Origin: an uncultured Psychroflexus sp.
GTDB taxonomy: Bacteria > Bacteroidota > Bacteroidia > Flavobacteriales > Flavobacteriaceae
Length of the DNA stretch: 59,003 nt
Assembly: GCA_913062845.1 (NCBI GenBank)
Contig: CAJXVZ010000015.1
Location: 1 to 59,003, forward strand
Direction: 5' to 3'
Shown here: piece after piece, positions 9,039 to 20,259 of the stretch
How the letters are laid out: the number at the start of each line of letters is the position of its first letter
Numbering within the stretch: the first letter of the stretch is position 1
Notes under the pieces: model-generated
The model's database searches: none
What the model saw: only the letters and a program-made list of their open reading frames with translations
Told to the model about the DNA's origin: nothing
Made by a program: the position numbers and the translations under genes

Positions 9039-11168
9039 ATGGCACAAAGAGATTTAAAATATACAAGAAATATAGGAATTGCAGCACATATTGATGCTGG
9101 AAAAACTACCACTACAGAACGTATATTGTACTATACTGGTGTTTCTCATAAAATTGGAGAAGTTCACGATGGTGCAGCTACTATGGACTGGATGGAGCAG
9201 GAGCAGGAGAGAGGTATTACTATTACTTCTGCAGCCACAACCTGTACGTGGAAATTTCCTATGGAAAATGCACAACCAACTCCTGAAACTAAAGATTACA
9301 ATTTTAATATCATTGATACTCCCGGACACGTTGACTTTACAGTTGAAGTTAACAGATCTCTAAGAGTATTGGATGGTCTTGTCTTCTTATTTAGTGCTGT
9401 TGACGGTGTTGAGCCTCAGTCTGAAACTAACTGGAGACTTGCAGATAACTACAAGGTTCCAAGAATGGGCTTTGTGAATAAAATGGACCGTCAGGGTTCT
9501 GATTTCTTAGCGGTTTGCCAGCAGGTTAAAGAAATGTTGGGTTCCAATGCTGTTCCTATCGTTCTTCCAATTGGTGAAGAAGCCGATTTCAAAGGAATTG
9601 TAGATCTCGTTAAGAACAGAGCTATTATCTGGCATGAAGAAACTCTTGGTTCTACTTTTGAGGAAATAGATATCCCTGAAGAATTAAAAGCTGAAGCAGC
9701 TGAATTAAGAGCAAAATTGATTGAGGAAGTTGCGGTTTATGACGAAGAGCTTCTTGAGAAATTCATGGAGGATGAAACCTCTATTTCAGAAGAAGAGATT
9801 CATGCAGCTTTAAGAGCGGCTGTAATGGATATGTCTATCATACCTATGATTTGCGGTTCGGCATTTAAGAATAAAGGTGTTCAGTTTCTTTTGGATGCTG
9901 TATGCAGATATTTACCATCTCCAATAGATAAAGATGATATCGTTGGAACAGATCCTGATACAGGTGAAGAAATATCTCGTAAGCCTAACGTAAATGAACC
10001 TTTTTCTGCTTTGGCGTTTAAGATTGCAACAGACCCGTTTGTAGGTCGTCTGGCCTTCTTTAGAGCGTATTCAGGTAGACTGGATGCAGGTTCTTATGTA
10101 ATGAACAACCGTTCAGGTAAGAAAGAGCGTATTTCACGTATTTACCAAATGCACTCCAATAAGCAAAATGCTATTGAATATATAGAAGCAGGTGATATTG
10201 GCGCAGCTGTAGGTTTTAAAGATATTAAGACCGGTGATACGCTTTCTGATGAAAAAGAGAGAATTGTTCTCGAGTCAATGAAATTTCCTGATCCTGTAAT
10301 TGGTATTTCTGTTGAGCCTAAAACAAAAGCTGATGTTGATAAATTAGGTATGGCTTTAGCTAAATTAGCAGAAGAAGACCCAACATTTACAGTAAAAACT
10401 GATCATGCATCAGGACAAACTATTATATCTGGTATGGGAGAGCTTCACCTGGACATTATTGTTGACCGATTAAGACGTGAGTTTAAGGTAGAAGTAAATC
10501 AGGGTCAGCCACAGGTTGAATATAAAGAAGCTATTACTCAACGAGCACAGCACAGAGAGGTTTATAAGAAACAATCCGGTGGTCGTGGTAAGTTTGCAGA
10601 TATTGTATTTACTATCGAGCCTGGTGAAGAAGGTAAGGACGGTCTTGAATTTGTTTCCGAAATCAAAGGTGGTAACGTACCAAAAGAATATATACCATCT
10701 GTAGAAAAAGGATTCAAAATGGCTATGGCCAATGGTCCTTTAGCAGGTTACGAGATAGATGCCATGAAAGTGACTTTAACTGACGGATCATATCACGATG
10801 TTGACTCTGATCAGTTATCTTTCGAATTGGCCGCACAATTAGGATTTAAAGCGGCCGCTAAAGCGGCTAAAGCCGTGATCATGGAGCCTATTATGAAACT
10901 GGAAGTACTTACTCCGGAAGAATACATGGGTGATATAGTTGGAGATTTGAACAGAAGAAGAGGGCAAGTCAATAACATGAGTGATCGTGCCGGTTCAAAA
11001 GTAATAAAAGCTGACGTGCCTTTATCAGAAATGTTTGGTTACGTTACTTCTTTGAGAACTTTATCCTCTGGTAGAGCAACATCTACTATGGAATTTTCGC
11101 ACTACGCTGAAACACCTTCTAATATATCTGAAGAAGTTATTAACGCTGCTAAAGGTATTGAAGCTTAA
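9039..11168 (+). CDS. fusA: Elongation factor G
   Basis: A 709-residue translocation GTPase. G1 is [12 protein letters not shown] near residues 16-27, the switch II region is DTPGHVDF, and G4 is [10 protein letters not shown]. Domains II-V follow, with [17 protein letters not shown]-like and [19 protein letters not shown] segments of domains IV and V. Length and motifs fit ordinary EF-G1 rather than a paralogue. In many bacteria tuf follows; here rpsJ follows after 11 nt. Confidence 0.97.
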   Translation: MAQRDLKYTRNIGIAAHIDAGKTTTTERILYYTGVSHKIGEVHDGAATMDWMEQEQERGITITSAATTCTWKFPMENAQPTPETKDYNFNIIDTPGHVDFTVEVNRSLRVLDGLVFLFSAVDGVEPQSETNWRLADNYKVPRMGFVNKMDRQGSDFLAVCQQVKEMLGSNAVPIVLPIGEEADFKGIVDLVKNRAIIWHEETLGSTFEEIDIPEELKAEAAELRAKLIEEVAVYDEELLEKFMEDETSISEEEIHAALRAAVMDMSIIPMICGSAFKNKGVQFLLDAVCRYLPSPIDKDDIVGTDPDTGEEISRKPNVNEPFSALAFKIATDPFVGRLAFFRAYSGRLDAGSYVMNNRSGKKERISRIYQMHSNKQNAIEYIEAGDIGAAVGFKDIKTGDTLSDEKERIVLESMKFPDPVIGISVEPKTKADVDKLGMALAKLAEEDPTFTVKTDHASGQTIISGMGELHLDIIVDRLRREFKVEVNQGQPQVEYKEAITQRAQHREVYKKQSGGRGKFADIVFTIEPGEEGKDGLEFVSEIKGGNVPKEYIPSVEKGFKMAMANGPLAGYEIDAMKVTLTDGSYHDVDSDQLSFELAAQLGFKAAAKAAKAVIMEPIMKLEVLTPEEYMGDIVGDLNRRRGQVNNMSDRAGSKVIKADVPLSEMFGYVTSLRTLSSGRATSTMEFSHYAETPSNISEEVINAAKGIEA

Positions 11169-11179
11169 ATCTAAAGAAA

Positions 11180-11485
11180 ATGAGTCAAAAAATCAGAATA
11201 AAATTAAAATCTTACGATCACAATCTGGTTGACAAATCAGCTGATAAAATCGTAAAAACCGTAAAAACAACAGGGGCAATCGTAACGGGGCCTATTCCTT
11301 TGCCTACTAAGAAAAAGATTTTCACAGTGTTGAGATCACCTCACGTTAATAAGAAATCCAGAGAACAATTTAGACTGGATTCTTACAAAAGACTTCTGGA
11401 CATCTATAGCTCTTCATCAAAAACTATTGATGCTTTGATGAAACTTGAGTTGCCAAGTGGTGTTGAGGTAGAAATAAAAGTATAA
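11180..11485 (+). CDS. rpsJ: 30S ribosomal protein S10
   Basis: A 101-residue S10, part of the 30S head and, as NusE in other bacteria, an antitermination partner of NusB/NusG. Starts [14 protein letters not shown] and includes [11 protein letters not shown] and [13 protein letters not shown], all diagnostic. First gene of the S10 segment, joined to fusA without a promoter that I can see. Confidence 0.97.
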   Translation: MSQKIRIKLKSYDHNLVDKSADKIVKTVKTTGAIVTGPIPLPTKKKIFTVLRSPHVNKKSREQFRLDSYKRLLDIYSSSSKTIDALMKLELPSGVEVEIKV

Positions 11486-11512
11486 TTAAATAACAAATTA
11501 AATTAATATAAA

Positions 11513-12127
11513 ATGTCTGGGTTATTAGGAAAAAAAATCGGTATGACCAGTCTTTATGACGAGAACGGGAAGAACATTCCTTGTACAGTTATAGAAGCTG
11601 GGCCATGTACCGTTACCCAAGTCAGAACCAAAGCGGTTGACGGGTATGACGCTCTTCAACTTGGTTTCGATGACAAAACAGACAAAAGCTCCACAATGGC
11701 CGAAAAGGGTCATTTTAAAAAGGCTAATACATCTGTAAAACGTAAAGTTGTCGAATTCCAAGATTTTAAGGATGAGTTTAAATTAGGTGACAACGTTACT
11801 GTTGGCATCTTCAAAGAAGGTGAATTTGTAGATGTATCCGGTATATCTAAAGGTAAAGGCTTTCAGGGTGTTGTAAAACGTCATGGATTCGCTGGGTCAG
11901 AAAGAACTCACGGTCAGCAAAGCATGCTCAGGGCTCCAGGTTCTGTAGGTGCCGCTTCTTATCCTGCTCGTATCTTTAAAGGTATGAAAATGGGTGGCCA
12001 AATGGGTAGTAAAAAAGTAAAAGTCACTAACCTTAGAGTGTTGAAAGTAGTTGAGGATAAAAACTTAATTATTGTCAAAGGATGTGTTCCTGGACATAAA
12101 AACACTTACTTAACAATCAGAAAATAA
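11513..12127 (+). CDS. rplC: 50S ribosomal protein L3
   Basis: A 204-residue L3, which helps initiate 50S assembly. The loop [15 protein letters not shown] reaches toward the peptidyl transferase centre, and [15 protein letters not shown] contains the glutamine that PrmB methylates in other bacteria. The stop codon overlaps the rplD start by one base (TAATG). Confidence 0.97.
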   Translation: MSGLLGKKIGMTSLYDENGKNIPCTVIEAGPCTVTQVRTKAVDGYDALQLGFDDKTDKSSTMAEKGHFKKANTSVKRKVVEFQDFKDEFKLGDNVTVGIFKEGEFVDVSGISKGKGFQGVVKRHGFAGSERTHGQQSMLRAPGSVGAASYPARIFKGMKMGGQMGSKKVKVTNLRVLKVVEDKNLIIVKGCVPGHKNTYLTIRK

Positions 12128-12756
12128 TGAAAGTAGAGGTTTTAGATATAAAAGGAAAGAGTACTGGCAGATCTGTTGAACTTACAGACTCGGTATTTGG
12201 TATAGAGCCAAACGAACATGCGGTCTATTTAGATGTGAAACAGCATCTTGCCAGCAAAAGACAAGGTACGCACAAAGCCAAGGAGAGAGCTGAGATCAAA
12301 GGAAGTACAAGAAAGATCAAAAAGCAAAAAGGTACTGGTACGGCCAGAGCCGGTAGTATAAAGTCACCTGTTTTTAGAGGTGGTGGTAGAGTTTTTGGTC
12401 CTAGGCCAAGAGATTACAGATTCAAGTTAAACAAAAAGCTCAAGCGTTTAGCAAGAGCGTCTGCACTTTCTCAAAAGACTAAGGATAAGGAACTTTTAAT
12501 TGTTGAAGATTTTTCATTTGAAGCGCCAAAAACAAAAGAATTTTTACAGGTTTTAGAAAATCTAAAGCTTAACGATAAAAAATCTTTATTTGTGTTTGCA
12601 GATGCAAATAATAATGTATATTTGTCGTCCCGTAATTTGAAGAGACATAATGTCTTAACAAGCTCAGAATTAAATACTTACAGGATTTTAAATAATGATG
12701 TTTTAGTGCTTTCTGAGTCGGTAATTGAGAAATTAGAACAAAACTTGAGTCAATAA
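12127..12756 (+). CDS. rplD: 50S ribosomal protein L4
   Basis: A 209-residue L4. The basic exit-tunnel loop is [17 protein letters not shown] followed by [12 protein letters not shown]. In E. coli L4 also represses the S10 operon through its leader; no comparable leader is evident here. The start ATG shares one base with the rplC stop. Confidence 0.97.
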   Translation: MKVEVLDIKGKSTGRSVELTDSVFGIEPNEHAVYLDVKQHLASKRQGTHKAKERAEIKGSTRKIKKQKGTGTARAGSIKSPVFRGGGRVFGPRPRDYRFKLNKKLKRLARASALSQKTKDKELLIVEDFSFEAPKTKEFLQVLENLKLNDKKSLFVFADANNNVYLSSRNLKRHNVLTSSELNTYRILNNDVLVLSESVIEKLEQNLSQ

Positions 12757-12759
12757 GTT

Positions 12760-13050
12760 ATGAAAATATTAATAAAACCTATTATTACAGAAAAGGCAAC
12801 TGACGATAGCGAGTTAAATAACCGCTTTGCTTTTTACGTAGATAGAAGAGCAAACAAAATCCAGATCAAGGAAGCTGTTGAATCTTCTTACGGTGTAAGT
12901 GTTGACAAAGTTAGAACAATGAATATTAAACCAACGGTTAAAACCAAATACACGAAAACTGGGATTGTTTCTGCAAAGTCAGATCATCTTAAGAAAGCAG
13001 TTGTTCAGGTTGCCGATGGGGATACAATAGATTTATACAGTAATCTTTAA
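12760..13050 (+). CDS. rplW: 50S ribosomal protein L23
   Basis: A 96-residue L23 near the tunnel exit, where it contacts trigger factor and SRP in other bacteria. Begins MKILIKPIITEKATD, with the family stretch RRANKIQIKEAVES. Starts 3 nt after rplD. Confidence 0.96.
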   Translation: MKILIKPIITEKATDDSELNNRFAFYVDRRANKIQIKEAVESSYGVSVDKVRTMNIKPTVKTKYTKTGIVSAKSDHLKKAVVQVADGDTIDLYSNL

Positions 13051-13059
13051 TTATAAGAC

Positions 13060-13884
13060 ATGCCTGTAAAAAAATTAAAACCAATAACGCCAGGTCAGCG
13101 ATTTAAAGTAGTAAATGGCTTCGACACGATTACTACTGATAAGCCGGAAAAGTCTTTACTTGCTCCGTTAAAAAAATCTGGTGGTCGAAACAATCAAGGA
13201 AAAATGACTATGCGCTATCGCGGTGGTGGTCATAAGAGAAGATATAGAATCATCGACTTTAAGCGAAACAAAGTCGACATGGATGCTACCGTAAAATCTA
13301 TTGAATATGATCCAAACAGAACCGCTTTTATCGCGTTAGTTCAATACACGGATGGTGAGAAAAGATATATAATTGCTCCAAGCGGATTGAAAGTTGGTCA
13401 GACTGTTAAATCTGGTGATAATGCATCTGCCGATATAGGAAATGCTTTACCACTTTCCAATATTCCTTTTGGATCTATAATTTCTTGTATAGAGCTGGTG
13501 CCCGGAAATGGTGCTGTTATGGTAAGGAGTGCCGGAACATTTGCACAACTTGTTGCTAAGGAAGGTAAGTATGTAACTATTAAGTTGCCTTCGGGTGAAA
13601 CACGTTTGATATTATCAGATTGTAAAGCAATGATAGGTGCTGTTTCTAATAGTGATCATCAATTGTTAGTTTCTGGTAAGGCAGGACGAAGCAGATGGTT
13701 AGGTAGAAGACCAAGAACAAGACCGGTTGTTATGAACCCTGTTGATCACCCAATGGGTGGTGGTGAAGGTAGAGCTTCGGGAGGTCATCCAAGATCAAGA
13801 AAAGGTATACCTGCAAAAGGCTTTAAGACCAGGTCACTTACTAAATCAAGTAATAAACATATTTTAGAACGTAAAAAGAAATAA
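13060..13884 (+). CDS. rplB: 50S ribosomal protein L2
   Basis: A 274-residue L2, required for subunit association and close to the peptidyl transferase centre. [15 protein letters not shown] and the C-terminal [14 protein letters not shown] with the conserved histidine (GGHPRSRKG) are intact. Confidence 0.97.
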   Translation: MPVKKLKPITPGQRFKVVNGFDTITTDKPEKSLLAPLKKSGGRNNQGKMTMRYRGGGHKRRYRIIDFKRNKVDMDATVKSIEYDPNRTAFIALVQYTDGEKRYIIAPSGLKVGQTVKSGDNASADIGNALPLSNIPFGSIISCIELVPGNGAVMVRSAGTFAQLVAKEGKYVTIKLPSGETRLILSDCKAMIGAVSNSDHQLLVSGKAGRSRWLGRRPRTRPVVMNPVDHPMGGGEGRASGGHPRSRKGIPAKGFKTRSLTKSSNKHILERKKK

Positions 13885-13887
13885 AAC

Positions 13888-14157
13888 ATGGCAAGATCAT
13901 TAAAAAAAGGACCTTACGTTCATTACAAGTTAGAGAGAAAGGTGGCTCAAAACGTTGAGTCAGGAAAGAAGACAGTTATCAAAACATGGTCTAGAGCCTC
14001 AATGATTACACCGGATTTTGTCGGTCAGACTATTGGTGTTCATAACGGAAAGCAATTTGTACCAGTTTTTGTTACAGAGAACATGGTTGGTCATAAGTTA
14101 GGTGAATTTTCTCCAACTAGAACATTTAGAGGTCACGCCGCTGGTAAAAAGAAATAA
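13888..14157 (+). CDS. rpsS: 30S ribosomal protein S19
   Basis: An 89-residue S19 of the 30S head. [35 protein letters not shown] and [13 protein letters not shown] are typical. Starts 3 nt after rplB. Confidence 0.97.
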   Translation: MARSLKKGPYVHYKLERKVAQNVESGKKTVIKTWSRASMITPDFVGQTIGVHNGKQFVPVFVTENMVGHKLGEFSPTRTFRGHAAGKKK

Positions 14158-14179
14158 ATAATTACGATAGTAAATTATC

Positions 14180-14587
14180 ATGGGAGTTAGAAAAAAACAA
14201 CGTGCTGAAGCTATAAAAGAACAAAAGTCAAATTTGGCCTTTGCTAAATTGAATAATTGTCCTACTTCACCAAGAAAAATGCGATTAGTTACTGATTTAA
14301 TCAGGGGAATGGAAGTTGAGAGAGCACTTCAGGTCCTTAAATTCAGTAAAAAAGAAGCTGCTCAACGTGTAGAGAAATTATTGCTTTCGGCTATTGCAAA
14401 CTGGCAGCAAAAAAAAGAGGATGCAGATATTGAGCAAGCTGGTTTGTTTGTGAAAGAGATCAAAGTTGACAGTGCCAGAGTTTTAAAAAGATTAAGACCA
14501 GCACCTCAGGGTAGAGCGCATAGAATAAGAAAACGTTCTAACCATGTGACGATAATTTTAGGTGAAAACAATAATTTAGAAAGTTAA
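14180..14587 (+). CDS. rplV: 50S ribosomal protein L22
   Basis: A 135-residue L22 that lines the exit tunnel. [19 protein letters not shown] marks the N-terminus, and [16 protein letters not shown] is the beta-hairpin that reaches into the tunnel and can carry macrolide-resistance changes. No anomaly seen. Confidence 0.97.
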   Translation: MGVRKKQRAEAIKEQKSNLAFAKLNNCPTSPRKMRLVTDLIRGMEVERALQVLKFSKKEAAQRVEKLLLSAIANWQQKKEDADIEQAGLFVKEIKVDSARVLKRLRPAPQGRAHRIRKRSNHVTIILGENNNLES

Positions 14588-14595
14588 AAATCATT

Positions 14596-15309
14596 ATGGG
14601 ACAAAAAACTAACCCGATAGGTAATAGATTAGGAATCATAAGAGGTTGGGAATCCAACTGGTATGGTGGTAGTGATTATGGTGATAACTTGGCGGAAGAC
14701 GATAAGATCAGACAATATATTCATGCCAGACTTTCTAAAGCCAGTGTTTCCAGAGTTATCATTGAACGTACTTTAAAAATTGTTACAGTAACAATAACCA
14801 CGGCAAGACCAGGTATTATTATCGGTAAAGGTGGTCAGGAAGTTGATAAACTTAAAGAAGAGCTTAAAAAATTAACCAGCAAGGAAGTTCAGGTTAATAT
14901 TTTTGAGATCAAAAGACCGGAATTGGACGCCTTTCTTGTGGCATCGAGCATAGCAAGACAGGTTGAAAACAGAATATCTTACAGAAGAGCTATAAAGATG
15001 GCTATATCTGCAACGATGAGAATGAATGCTGAAGGTATTAAAATTCAAATTGCCGGTAGATTGAATGGTGCTGAAATGGCCCGTGTAGAATCTTATAAGG
15101 AAGGAAGAATACCATTATCAACCTTTAGAGCAGATATCGATTATGCTTTAGTAGAAGCTCATACGACTTACGGGAGACTAGGTATAAAAGTATGGATTAT
15201 GAAGGGTGAGGTTTATGGAAAAAGAGAACTTTCACCACTTGTAGGATTACAGAAAAAAGGAGGTAAGAATACTAAGTCAGGCAGATCAAGAGCCAGACGT
15301 AGAAAATAA
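14596..15309 (+). CDS. rpsC: 30S ribosomal protein S3
   Basis: A 237-residue S3 with an N-terminal KH domain (GxxG loop in [15 protein letters not shown]) and the C-terminal domain including [15 protein letters not shown]. It forms part of the mRNA entry channel. The C-terminus is a short basic tail ending RSRARRRK. Confidence 0.97.
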   Translation: MGQKTNPIGNRLGIIRGWESNWYGGSDYGDNLAEDDKIRQYIHARLSKASVSRVIIERTLKIVTVTITTARPGIIIGKGGQEVDKLKEELKKLTSKEVQVNIFEIKRPELDAFLVASSIARQVENRISYRRAIKMAISATMRMNAEGIKIQIAGRLNGAEMARVESYKEGRIPLSTFRADIDYALVEAHTTYGRLGIKVWIMKGEVYGKRELSPLVGLQKKGGKNTKSGRSRARRRK

Positions 15310-15320
15310 AAAATGTAAGC

Positions 15321-15740
15321 ATGTTACAGCCAAGAAAAACTAAATATAGAAAACAACAAAAAGGTCGTATGAAAGGTGTGTCCGGAAGGGGACACAGACT
15401 TTCCAATGGAACTTTCGGTTTAAAATCCCTTGATTCTTCTTTTATAACAGCAAGACAAATTGAGGCCGGCCGTATTGCAGCCACAAGATTTATGAAAAGA
15501 GAGGGTTCTTTATGGATTAAGATTTTTCCGGATAAACCAATCACTAAGAAACCCCTTGAGGTTCGTATGGGTAAAGGTAAAGGTGCAGTAGAATATTATG
15601 CTGCAGTGGTTAAACCAGGTAGAATCATGTTCGAAATAGGTGGTGTTTCTCAGGATGTAGCGAAGGAGGCTTTAAGGCTTGCAGCACAGAAATTACCGGT
15701 TAGAACTAAGTTTGTTGTGGCTAGAGATTATCAAGAATAA
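15321..15740 (+). CDS. rplP: 50S ribosomal protein L16
   Basis: A 139-residue L16, a late-assembling protein near the A-site tRNA elbow. Begins [16 protein letters not shown] and keeps [21 protein letters not shown]. The stop is 7 nt before rpmC. Confidence 0.97.
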   Translation: MLQPRKTKYRKQQKGRMKGVSGRGHRLSNGTFGLKSLDSSFITARQIEAGRIAATRFMKREGSLWIKIFPDKPITKKPLEVRMGKGKGAVEYYAAVVKPGRIMFEIGGVSQDVAKEALRLAAQKLPVRTKFVVARDYQE

Positions 15741-15747
15741 AAAAGTT

Positions 15748-15939
15748 ATGAAACAATCTGAAATTATAAATTTATCTGACGCTGATTTGCTTGAAGCATA
15801 TCAAACAACTAAGCAAAAGGTATCTGAGTTAAAAATGGCGCACACATTAACGCCACTGGAAAATCCTATGCAAATCAGGACTCATAGAAGAACTGCTGCA
15901 AGGTTAAATACCGAAATCAGTAAAAGAAATTTAGTTTAA
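15748..15939 (+). CDS. rpmC: 50S ribosomal protein L29
   Basis: A 63-residue L29 from the ATG of MKQSEIINLSDADLLE. A longer in-frame reading from 15679 lies inside rplP and does not resemble L29, so it is rejected. L29 sits at the tunnel exit beside L23. Family segments LKMAHTLTPLENPMQIR and RRTAARLNTEI are present. Confidence 0.95.
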   Translation: MKQSEIINLSDADLLEAYQTTKQKVSELKMAHTLTPLENPMQIRTHRRTAARLNTEISKRNLV

Positions 15940-15951
15940 TTCTTCGATAAA

Positions 15952-16209
15952 ATGGAAAAAAGAAATTTAAGAAAGGAGCGTATCGGTGTTGTAACCAGCA
16001 ACAAAATGCTTAAGTCCATAGTAGTGTCTGAAGTTAAGAAGATCAAGCACCCAATATACGGTAAGTTCGTATTGAAAACAAAAAAATATGTTGCTCATGA
16101 TGAAAAGGAGACGTGTAATGAGGGCGACACAGTAAAAATAATGGAAACTAGACCTTTAAGTAAGACAAAGCGTTGGAGGTTAGTTGATATAATTGAAAGA
16201 GCTAAATAA
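15952..16209 (+). CDS. rpsQ: 30S ribosomal protein S17
   Basis: An 85-residue OB-fold protein binding 16S r[22 protein letters not shown] and the closing [18 protein letters not shown] are diagnostic. Confidence 0.96.
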   Translation: MEKRNLRKERIGVVTSNKMLKSIVVSEVKKIKHPIYGKFVLKTKKYVAHDEKETCNEGDTVKIMETRPLSKTKRWRLVDIIERAK

Positions 16210-16211
16210 TC

Positions 16212-16580
16212 ATGGTACAACAGGAATCAAGACTTAGAGTTGCTGACAATACCGGAGCTAAACAGGTTTTAGTGATCAGGGTATTAGGTGGTACAAAGAA
16301 AAGATATGCAAGTGTAGGCGATAAGGTAGTAGTAAGTGTTAAAGAAGCTACACCTAATGGTAACATTAAAAAAGGAGCTGTTTCTACAGCTGTTATCGTC
16401 AGAACAAATAAAGAAGTAAGAAGACCGGATGGTTCTTACATCAGATTTGACGACAATGCCTGTGTATTACTTAATCCAACAGGTGAGATGCGAGGAACCC
16501 GTGTTTTCGGTCCCGTTGCAAAAGAGCTAAGAGATAATAAATTTATGAAGATTGTTTCATTGGCACCTGAAGTGCTTTAA
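16212..16580 (+). CDS. rplN: 50S ribosomal protein L14
   Basis: A 122-residue L14 at the subunit interface, the binding site of RsfS in other bacteria. [18 protein letters not shown] and [20 protein letters not shown] are intact. Starts 2 nt after rpsQ. Confidence 0.97.
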   Translation: MVQQESRLRVADNTGAKQVLVIRVLGGTKKRYASVGDKVVVSVKEATPNGNIKKGAVSTAVIVRTNKEVRRPDGSYIRFDDNACVLLNPTGEMRGTRVFGPVAKELRDNKFMKIVSLAPEVL

Positions 16581-16590
16581 AACTTTAATA

Positions 16591-16905
16591 ATGAAAAAGT
16601 TTAAAATAAAAACAGGAGATACTGTAAAAGTAATAGCTGGTGAAGACAAAGGTCAGGAAGGTAAGGTCTTAAAAGTATTACAGGATAGCGACAAAGTGAT
16701 TGTTGAATCTGTAAATATGATCAAAAAGCACCTGAAGCCGAGTGCTCAGAATCCTCAGGGAGGAATCCAGGAAAAAGAAGCGCCTATTCATATTTCAAAT
16801 GTCGCTTTAATGGATAAAGATGGAAATCCAACCAGAGTCCGTTTTGAAGTTCAGGATGGGAAAAAAGTAAGGGTTTCTACAAGAACTAACGAAGTAATAA
16901 GCTAG
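16591..16905 (+). CDS. rplX: 50S ribosomal protein L24
   Basis: A 104-residue L24, one of the assembly-initiating 50S proteins. The start is the ATG of [17 protein letters not shown], which opens the KOW motif ([13 protein letters not shown]). An earlier in-frame ATG at 16552 lies within rplN and is not used. The stop is 2 nt before rplE. Confidence 0.95.
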   Translation: MKKFKIKTGDTVKVIAGEDKGQEGKVLKVLQDSDKVIVESVNMIKKHLKPSAQNPQGGIQEKEAPIHISNVALMDKDGNPTRVRFEVQDGKKVRVSTRTNEVIS

Positions 16906-16907
16906 AG

Positions 16908-17459
16908 ATGGAATATATACCTAGATTAAAAGACGAATACAAAAACAGAGTGGTTAAAAATCTTATTAAGGAATTTAGCTACTCCAATGTAATGCAAGCC
17001 CCAAAACTTCAAAAGATTGTTTTGAGTAGAGGTGTTGGCGATGCAATAGCAGATAAGAAATTAATAGATCACGCTGTAGATGAACTAAGTAGGATTGCTG
17101 GTCAAAAGGCAGTCGCTACGGTATCTAAAAAAGACGTTGCTTCTTTCAAACTTAGAAAAGGTATGCCAATTGGTGCAAAAGTAACCTTGAGGGGAGACAG
17201 AATGTATGAATTTTTAGACAGGCTCATCACTTCAGCTTTACCCCGAGTTAGGGACTTCAGTGGTATAAAATCTGATGGTTTTGACGGTAGAGGTAATTAC
17301 AATCTTGGGATTACAGAACAAATCATTTTCCCTGAGATCAACATAGACAAAGTAAATCGTATTTCTGGTATGGACATCACTTTTGTAACCACAGCAGAAA
17401 CAGATAAAGAAGCAAAAGCATTATTAACAGAATTAGGATTGCCCTTTAAAAAGAATTAG
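16908..17459 (+). CDS. rplE: 50S ribosomal protein L5
   Basis: A 183-residue L5, which binds 5S rRNA and contacts P-site t[35 protein letters not shown] and [12 protein letters not shown] are the family blocks. Confidence 0.97.
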   Translation: MEYIPRLKDEYKNRVVKNLIKEFSYSNVMQAPKLQKIVLSRGVGDAIADKKLIDHAVDELSRIAGQKAVATVSKKDVASFKLRKGMPIGAKVTLRGDRMYEFLDRLITSALPRVRDFSGIKSDGFDGRGNYNLGITEQIIFPEINIDKVNRISGMDITFVTTAETDKEAKALLTELGLPFKKN

Positions 17460-17463
17460 TAGT

Positions 17464-17733
17464 ATGGCTAAAGAATCAATGAAAGCACGTGAAGTTAAAC
17501 GTGAAAAACTTGTAGAAAAATACGCTGAAAAGCGGAAGAAGTTAAAAGAGGCAGGAGATTATGAGGCTTTGCAAAAACTCCCAAAAAATTCTTCACCGGT
17601 AAGATTACACAACAGATGTAAGCTTACAGGAAGACCTAAGGGATATATGAGAACATTCGGAATTTCAAGAGTAATGTTCAGAGAGATGGCAAACAAAGGT
17701 TTAATTCCAGGTGTTAAAAAAGCAAGCTGGTAA
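17464..17733 (+). CDS. rpsN: 30S ribosomal protein S14 (zinc-free form)
   Basis: An 89-residue S14. It keeps only one cysteine ([15 protein letters not shown]) and has the longer N-terminal half typical of the C-minus form. The short zinc-binding S14 instead has a CxxC...CxxC ribbon in about 61 residues. The protein helps assemble the 30S head and should not need zinc. Confidence 0.96.
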   Translation: MAKESMKAREVKREKLVEKYAEKRKKLKEAGDYEALQKLPKNSSPVRLHNRCKLTGRPKGYMRTFGISRVMFREMANKGLIPGVKKASW

Positions 17734-17751
17734 TATTTAAAAATATTAAAA

Positions 17752-18150
17752 ATGAATTTAGATCCTGTATCAGATTACTTAACCAGAATTAGAAATGCTG
17801 TAGCTGCCGGACACAGAACGGTTGAAATCCCGGCTTCTAATCTTAAAAAAGAGATGACAAAAATTCTTTTTGATCAAGGTTATATATTGAGTTATAAATT
17901 TATGGATGATGATAAGCAAGGCATGATCAAAATTGCTTTGAAATATGATAAACAATCTCAAGAGCCAGTCATTAAAAAGATCCAGAGAATTAGTAAACCC
18001 GGTTTAAGAAAATATGCTGGTCACGATGGAATCCCCAGAGTTTTAAATGGTTTGGGTATTTCAATTGTGTCTACATCCAAAGGTCTTATGACTGGTAAAC
18101 AAGCTAAAAAAGCTAATGTTGGTGGTGAATTACTTTGCTACATATATTAA
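17752..18150 (+). CDS. rpsH: 30S ribosomal protein S8
   Basis: A 132-residue S8, a primary 16S binder and in E. coli the translational repressor of the spc operon. Begins MNLDPVSDYLTRIRNA and ends STSKGLMTGKQAKKANVGGE, both characteristic. Confidence 0.97.
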   Translation: MNLDPVSDYLTRIRNAVAAGHRTVEIPASNLKKEMTKILFDQGYILSYKFMDDDKQGMIKIALKYDKQSQEPVIKKIQRISKPGLRKYAGHDGIPRVLNGLGISIVSTSKGLMTGKQAKKANVGGELLCYIY

Positions 18151-18167
18151 AAGATTAAAAATTAGTT

Positions 18168-18710
18168 ATGTCTAGAATAGGAAATAGTCCAGTTGCAATA
18201 CCACAAGGTGTCGATGTAAAAATCGGTGATGGTGAAATCACTGTCAAAGGTAAGTTAGGTGAACTTAACCAAAAATTTGAGGATGTTGTTGTTAAACAGG
18301 AAGACGGACAAATTGTGGTTGAAAGATCTGATGAGAGTAAAGCATCTAAATCCAAACATGGTTTGTATAGAGCTCTAATTAACAACATGATCGAAGGTGT
18401 AACCAATGGTTTTACAAAAGAACTTGAACTGGTTGGCGTTGGTTATAGAGCAAGTAATCAAGGACAAAAATTAGATATTGCCATAGGTTTTTCTCATAAC
18501 ATTGTTTTTGATTTGGCTCCTGAAGTTAAAGTCGAAACAATCACAGAAAAAGGTAAAAATCCAAGAATAAAGCTGACCTCTCATGACAAACAATTAGTGA
18601 GCCAGGTTGCAGCAAAAATTAGATCATATAGAAAACCTGAACCATACAAGGGTAAAGGTATTAAATATGTAGGTGAATATATTAGAAGAAAAGCAGGTAA
18701 ATCAGCATAA
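18168..18710 (+). CDS. rplF: 50S ribosomal protein L6
   Basis: A 180-residue L6 with two related domains, near the factor-binding site. [17 protein letters not shown] opens it and [21 protein letters not shown] closes it. Confidence 0.97.
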   Translation: MSRIGNSPVAIPQGVDVKIGDGEITVKGKLGELNQKFEDVVVKQEDGQIVVERSDESKASKSKHGLYRALINNMIEGVTNGFTKELELVGVGYRASNQGQKLDIAIGFSHNIVFDLAPEVKVETITEKGKNPRIKLTSHDKQLVSQVAAKIRSYRKPEPYKGKGIKYVGEYIRRKAGKSA

Positions 18711-18712
18711 TC

Positions 18713-19063
18713 ATGAGATTTTCTAAACAAAAAAGAAGAAAAAAGATTCATCAGAGAATCAGAAGAACAATAACAGGTACAGCTGCGAAGCCTAGATTGT
18801 CTGTATACAGAAGTAATTTTGAGATATACGCTCAACTCATTGACGATGTAAATGGTGTCACACTTGCTTCAGCATCTTCAAGAACTGATGCAGATAAGAA
18901 CAAGCCAAAAATTGAAAGATCTAAGGCTGTAGGTGTTGCAATAGCTGAGAAGGCTAGCAAGTTAGATATAAAAGAAGTTGCTTTTGACAGAAGCGGTTAC
19001 TTATATCATGGAAGAGTAAAATCATTAGCAGAAGGCGCTAGAGAAGGTGGCTTAAAATTTTAA
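18713..19063 (+). CDS. rplR: 50S ribosomal protein L18
   Basis: A 116-residue L18, a 5S rRNA binder. A basic N-terminal arm precedes [18 protein letters not shown], and the C-terminus carries [21 protein letters not shown]. Confidence 0.97.
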   Translation: MRFSKQKRRKKIHQRIRRTITGTAAKPRLSVYRSNFEIYAQLIDDVNGVTLASASSRTDADKNKPKIERSKAVGVAIAEKASKLDIKEVAFDRSGYLYHGRVKSLAEGAREGGLKF

Positions 19064-19066
19064 AGT

Positions 19067-19591
19067 ATGTATCAAAATTATAAAAACGTAGAATTTGTAA
19101 AACCAGGAGGTTTAGATCTTAAAGACAGACTTGTTGGCGTACAACGTGTAACTAAAGTAACAAAGGGTGGTCGTGCATTTGGTTTTTCTGCTATTGTAGT
19201 AGTTGGTAATGAAGACGGTGTTGTTGGGCACGGTTTAGGAAAATCAAAAGAAGTTGCCGATGCTATAGCAAAAGCAGTGGAGGATGCTAAAAAGAACCTA
19301 ATTAGAATACCACTTAATAAAGGCACATTACCACACGAGCAAAAAGGTAAATATGCCGGAGCTAAAGTTTCTTTGTTTCCTGCTTCAGAAGGTACGGGTG
19401 TTATCGCCGGTGGTCCAACAAGGATAGTGTTGGAATCTGTTGGTGTTCATGACGTATTATCAAAAAATCAGGGATCAACAAACCCTCATAATGTAGTAAA
19501 AGCTACTTTTGATGCGCTTTTACAATTAAGAAATGTTGAAATGGTTGCCAAGCAGAGAGGTATATCCATTGATAAAGTATATAACGGTTAA
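19067..19591 (+). CDS. rpsE: 30S ribosomal protein S5
   Basis: A 174-residue S5 with the double-stranded-RNA-binding-like N-terminal domain ([21 protein letters not shown]) and the C-terminal [20 protein letters not shown]5 contributes to fidelity and mRNA entry. Confidence 0.97.
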   Translation: MYQNYKNVEFVKPGGLDLKDRLVGVQRVTKVTKGGRAFGFSAIVVVGNEDGVVGHGLGKSKEVADAIAKAVEDAKKNLIRIPLNKGTLPHEQKGKYAGAKVSLFPASEGTGVIAGGPTRIVLESVGVHDVLSKNQGSTNPHNVVKATFDALLQLRNVEMVAKQRGISIDKVYNG

Positions 19592-19602
19592 TAGCTTTTG
19601 AA

Positions 19603-19785
19603 ATGTCGAAAATATTAGTTACAAAAACGAAAAGTGCAATAAAGAGAACAAAACAGCAAAAGCTGACTCTTGAAGCCTTAGGACTTAAAAAAATAGGCCA
19701 AAGTGTAGAACATCAGGATACCCCAAATATATTGGGTATGGTTGAAAAAGTGAGTCACTTGGTAAGTGTAGAAAAGATCAAATAA
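19603..19785 (+). CDS. rpmD: 50S ribosomal protein L30
   Basis: A 60-residue L30: [27 protein letters not shown] split over its usual positions, then [17 protein letters not shown]. Length and position between rpsE and rplO are standard. Confidence 0.95.
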   Translation: MSKILVTKTKSAIKRTKQQKLTLEALGLKKIGQSVEHQDTPNILGMVEKVSHLVSVEKIK

Positions 19786-19796
19786 GATTACTAGCT

Positions 19797-20249
19797 ATGA
19801 AATTACATACATTAAAACCAAATAAAGGATCTGTAAAAGGAAAAACTAAGCGTCTCGGAAGAGGTGAAGGTTCTGGTACAGGTGACACCGCCGGGCGTGG
19901 GCACAAAGGTGCCAAGTCAAGATCAGGTTATTCCAGAAAAATAGGTTTTGAAGGTGGACAAATGCCACTTCAAAGAAGAATACCTAAGTTTGGATTCAAT
20001 AATATGAATAGAAAAGTTTACAAACCAGTAAACCTTTCAGATCTTCAGAATTTGGTTGATGAAAATAAGATTAAGGATTCTATAGACGTCGAAACTTTTC
20101 AATCTCTGGGGCTCATAAAGAAAAACGATTTGGTTAAGATATTAGCTAAAGGTGATTTAAACTCTAAATTAACGGTTAAAGCGCATAAGTTTTCAAAGAC
20201 GGCAAAGGAAGCTATTGAGAAAGCTGGAGGTGAAGCGATAACACTTTAA
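19797..20249 (+). CDS. rplO: 50S ribosomal protein L15
   Basis: A 150-residue L15 with its Gly/Arg-rich N-terminal arm ([20 protein letters not shown]) that threads into 23S rRNA, and [18 protein letters not shown]. It ends 10 nt before secY. Confidence 0.97.
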   Translation: MKLHTLKPNKGSVKGKTKRLGRGEGSGTGDTAGRGHKGAKSRSGYSRKIGFEGGQMPLQRRIPKFGFNNMNRKVYKPVNLSDLQNLVDENKIKDSIDVETFQSLGLIKKNDLVKILAKGDLNSKLTVKAHKFSKTAKEAIEKAGGEAITL

Positions 20250-20259
20250 TATTTATTCA

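Noticed and set aside
15679-15747. Upstream start for L29
   Set aside because: Lies inside rplP in another frame and bears no resemblance to L29.
16552-16590. Upstream start for L24
   Set aside because: Falls inside rplN; the residues do not match L24.
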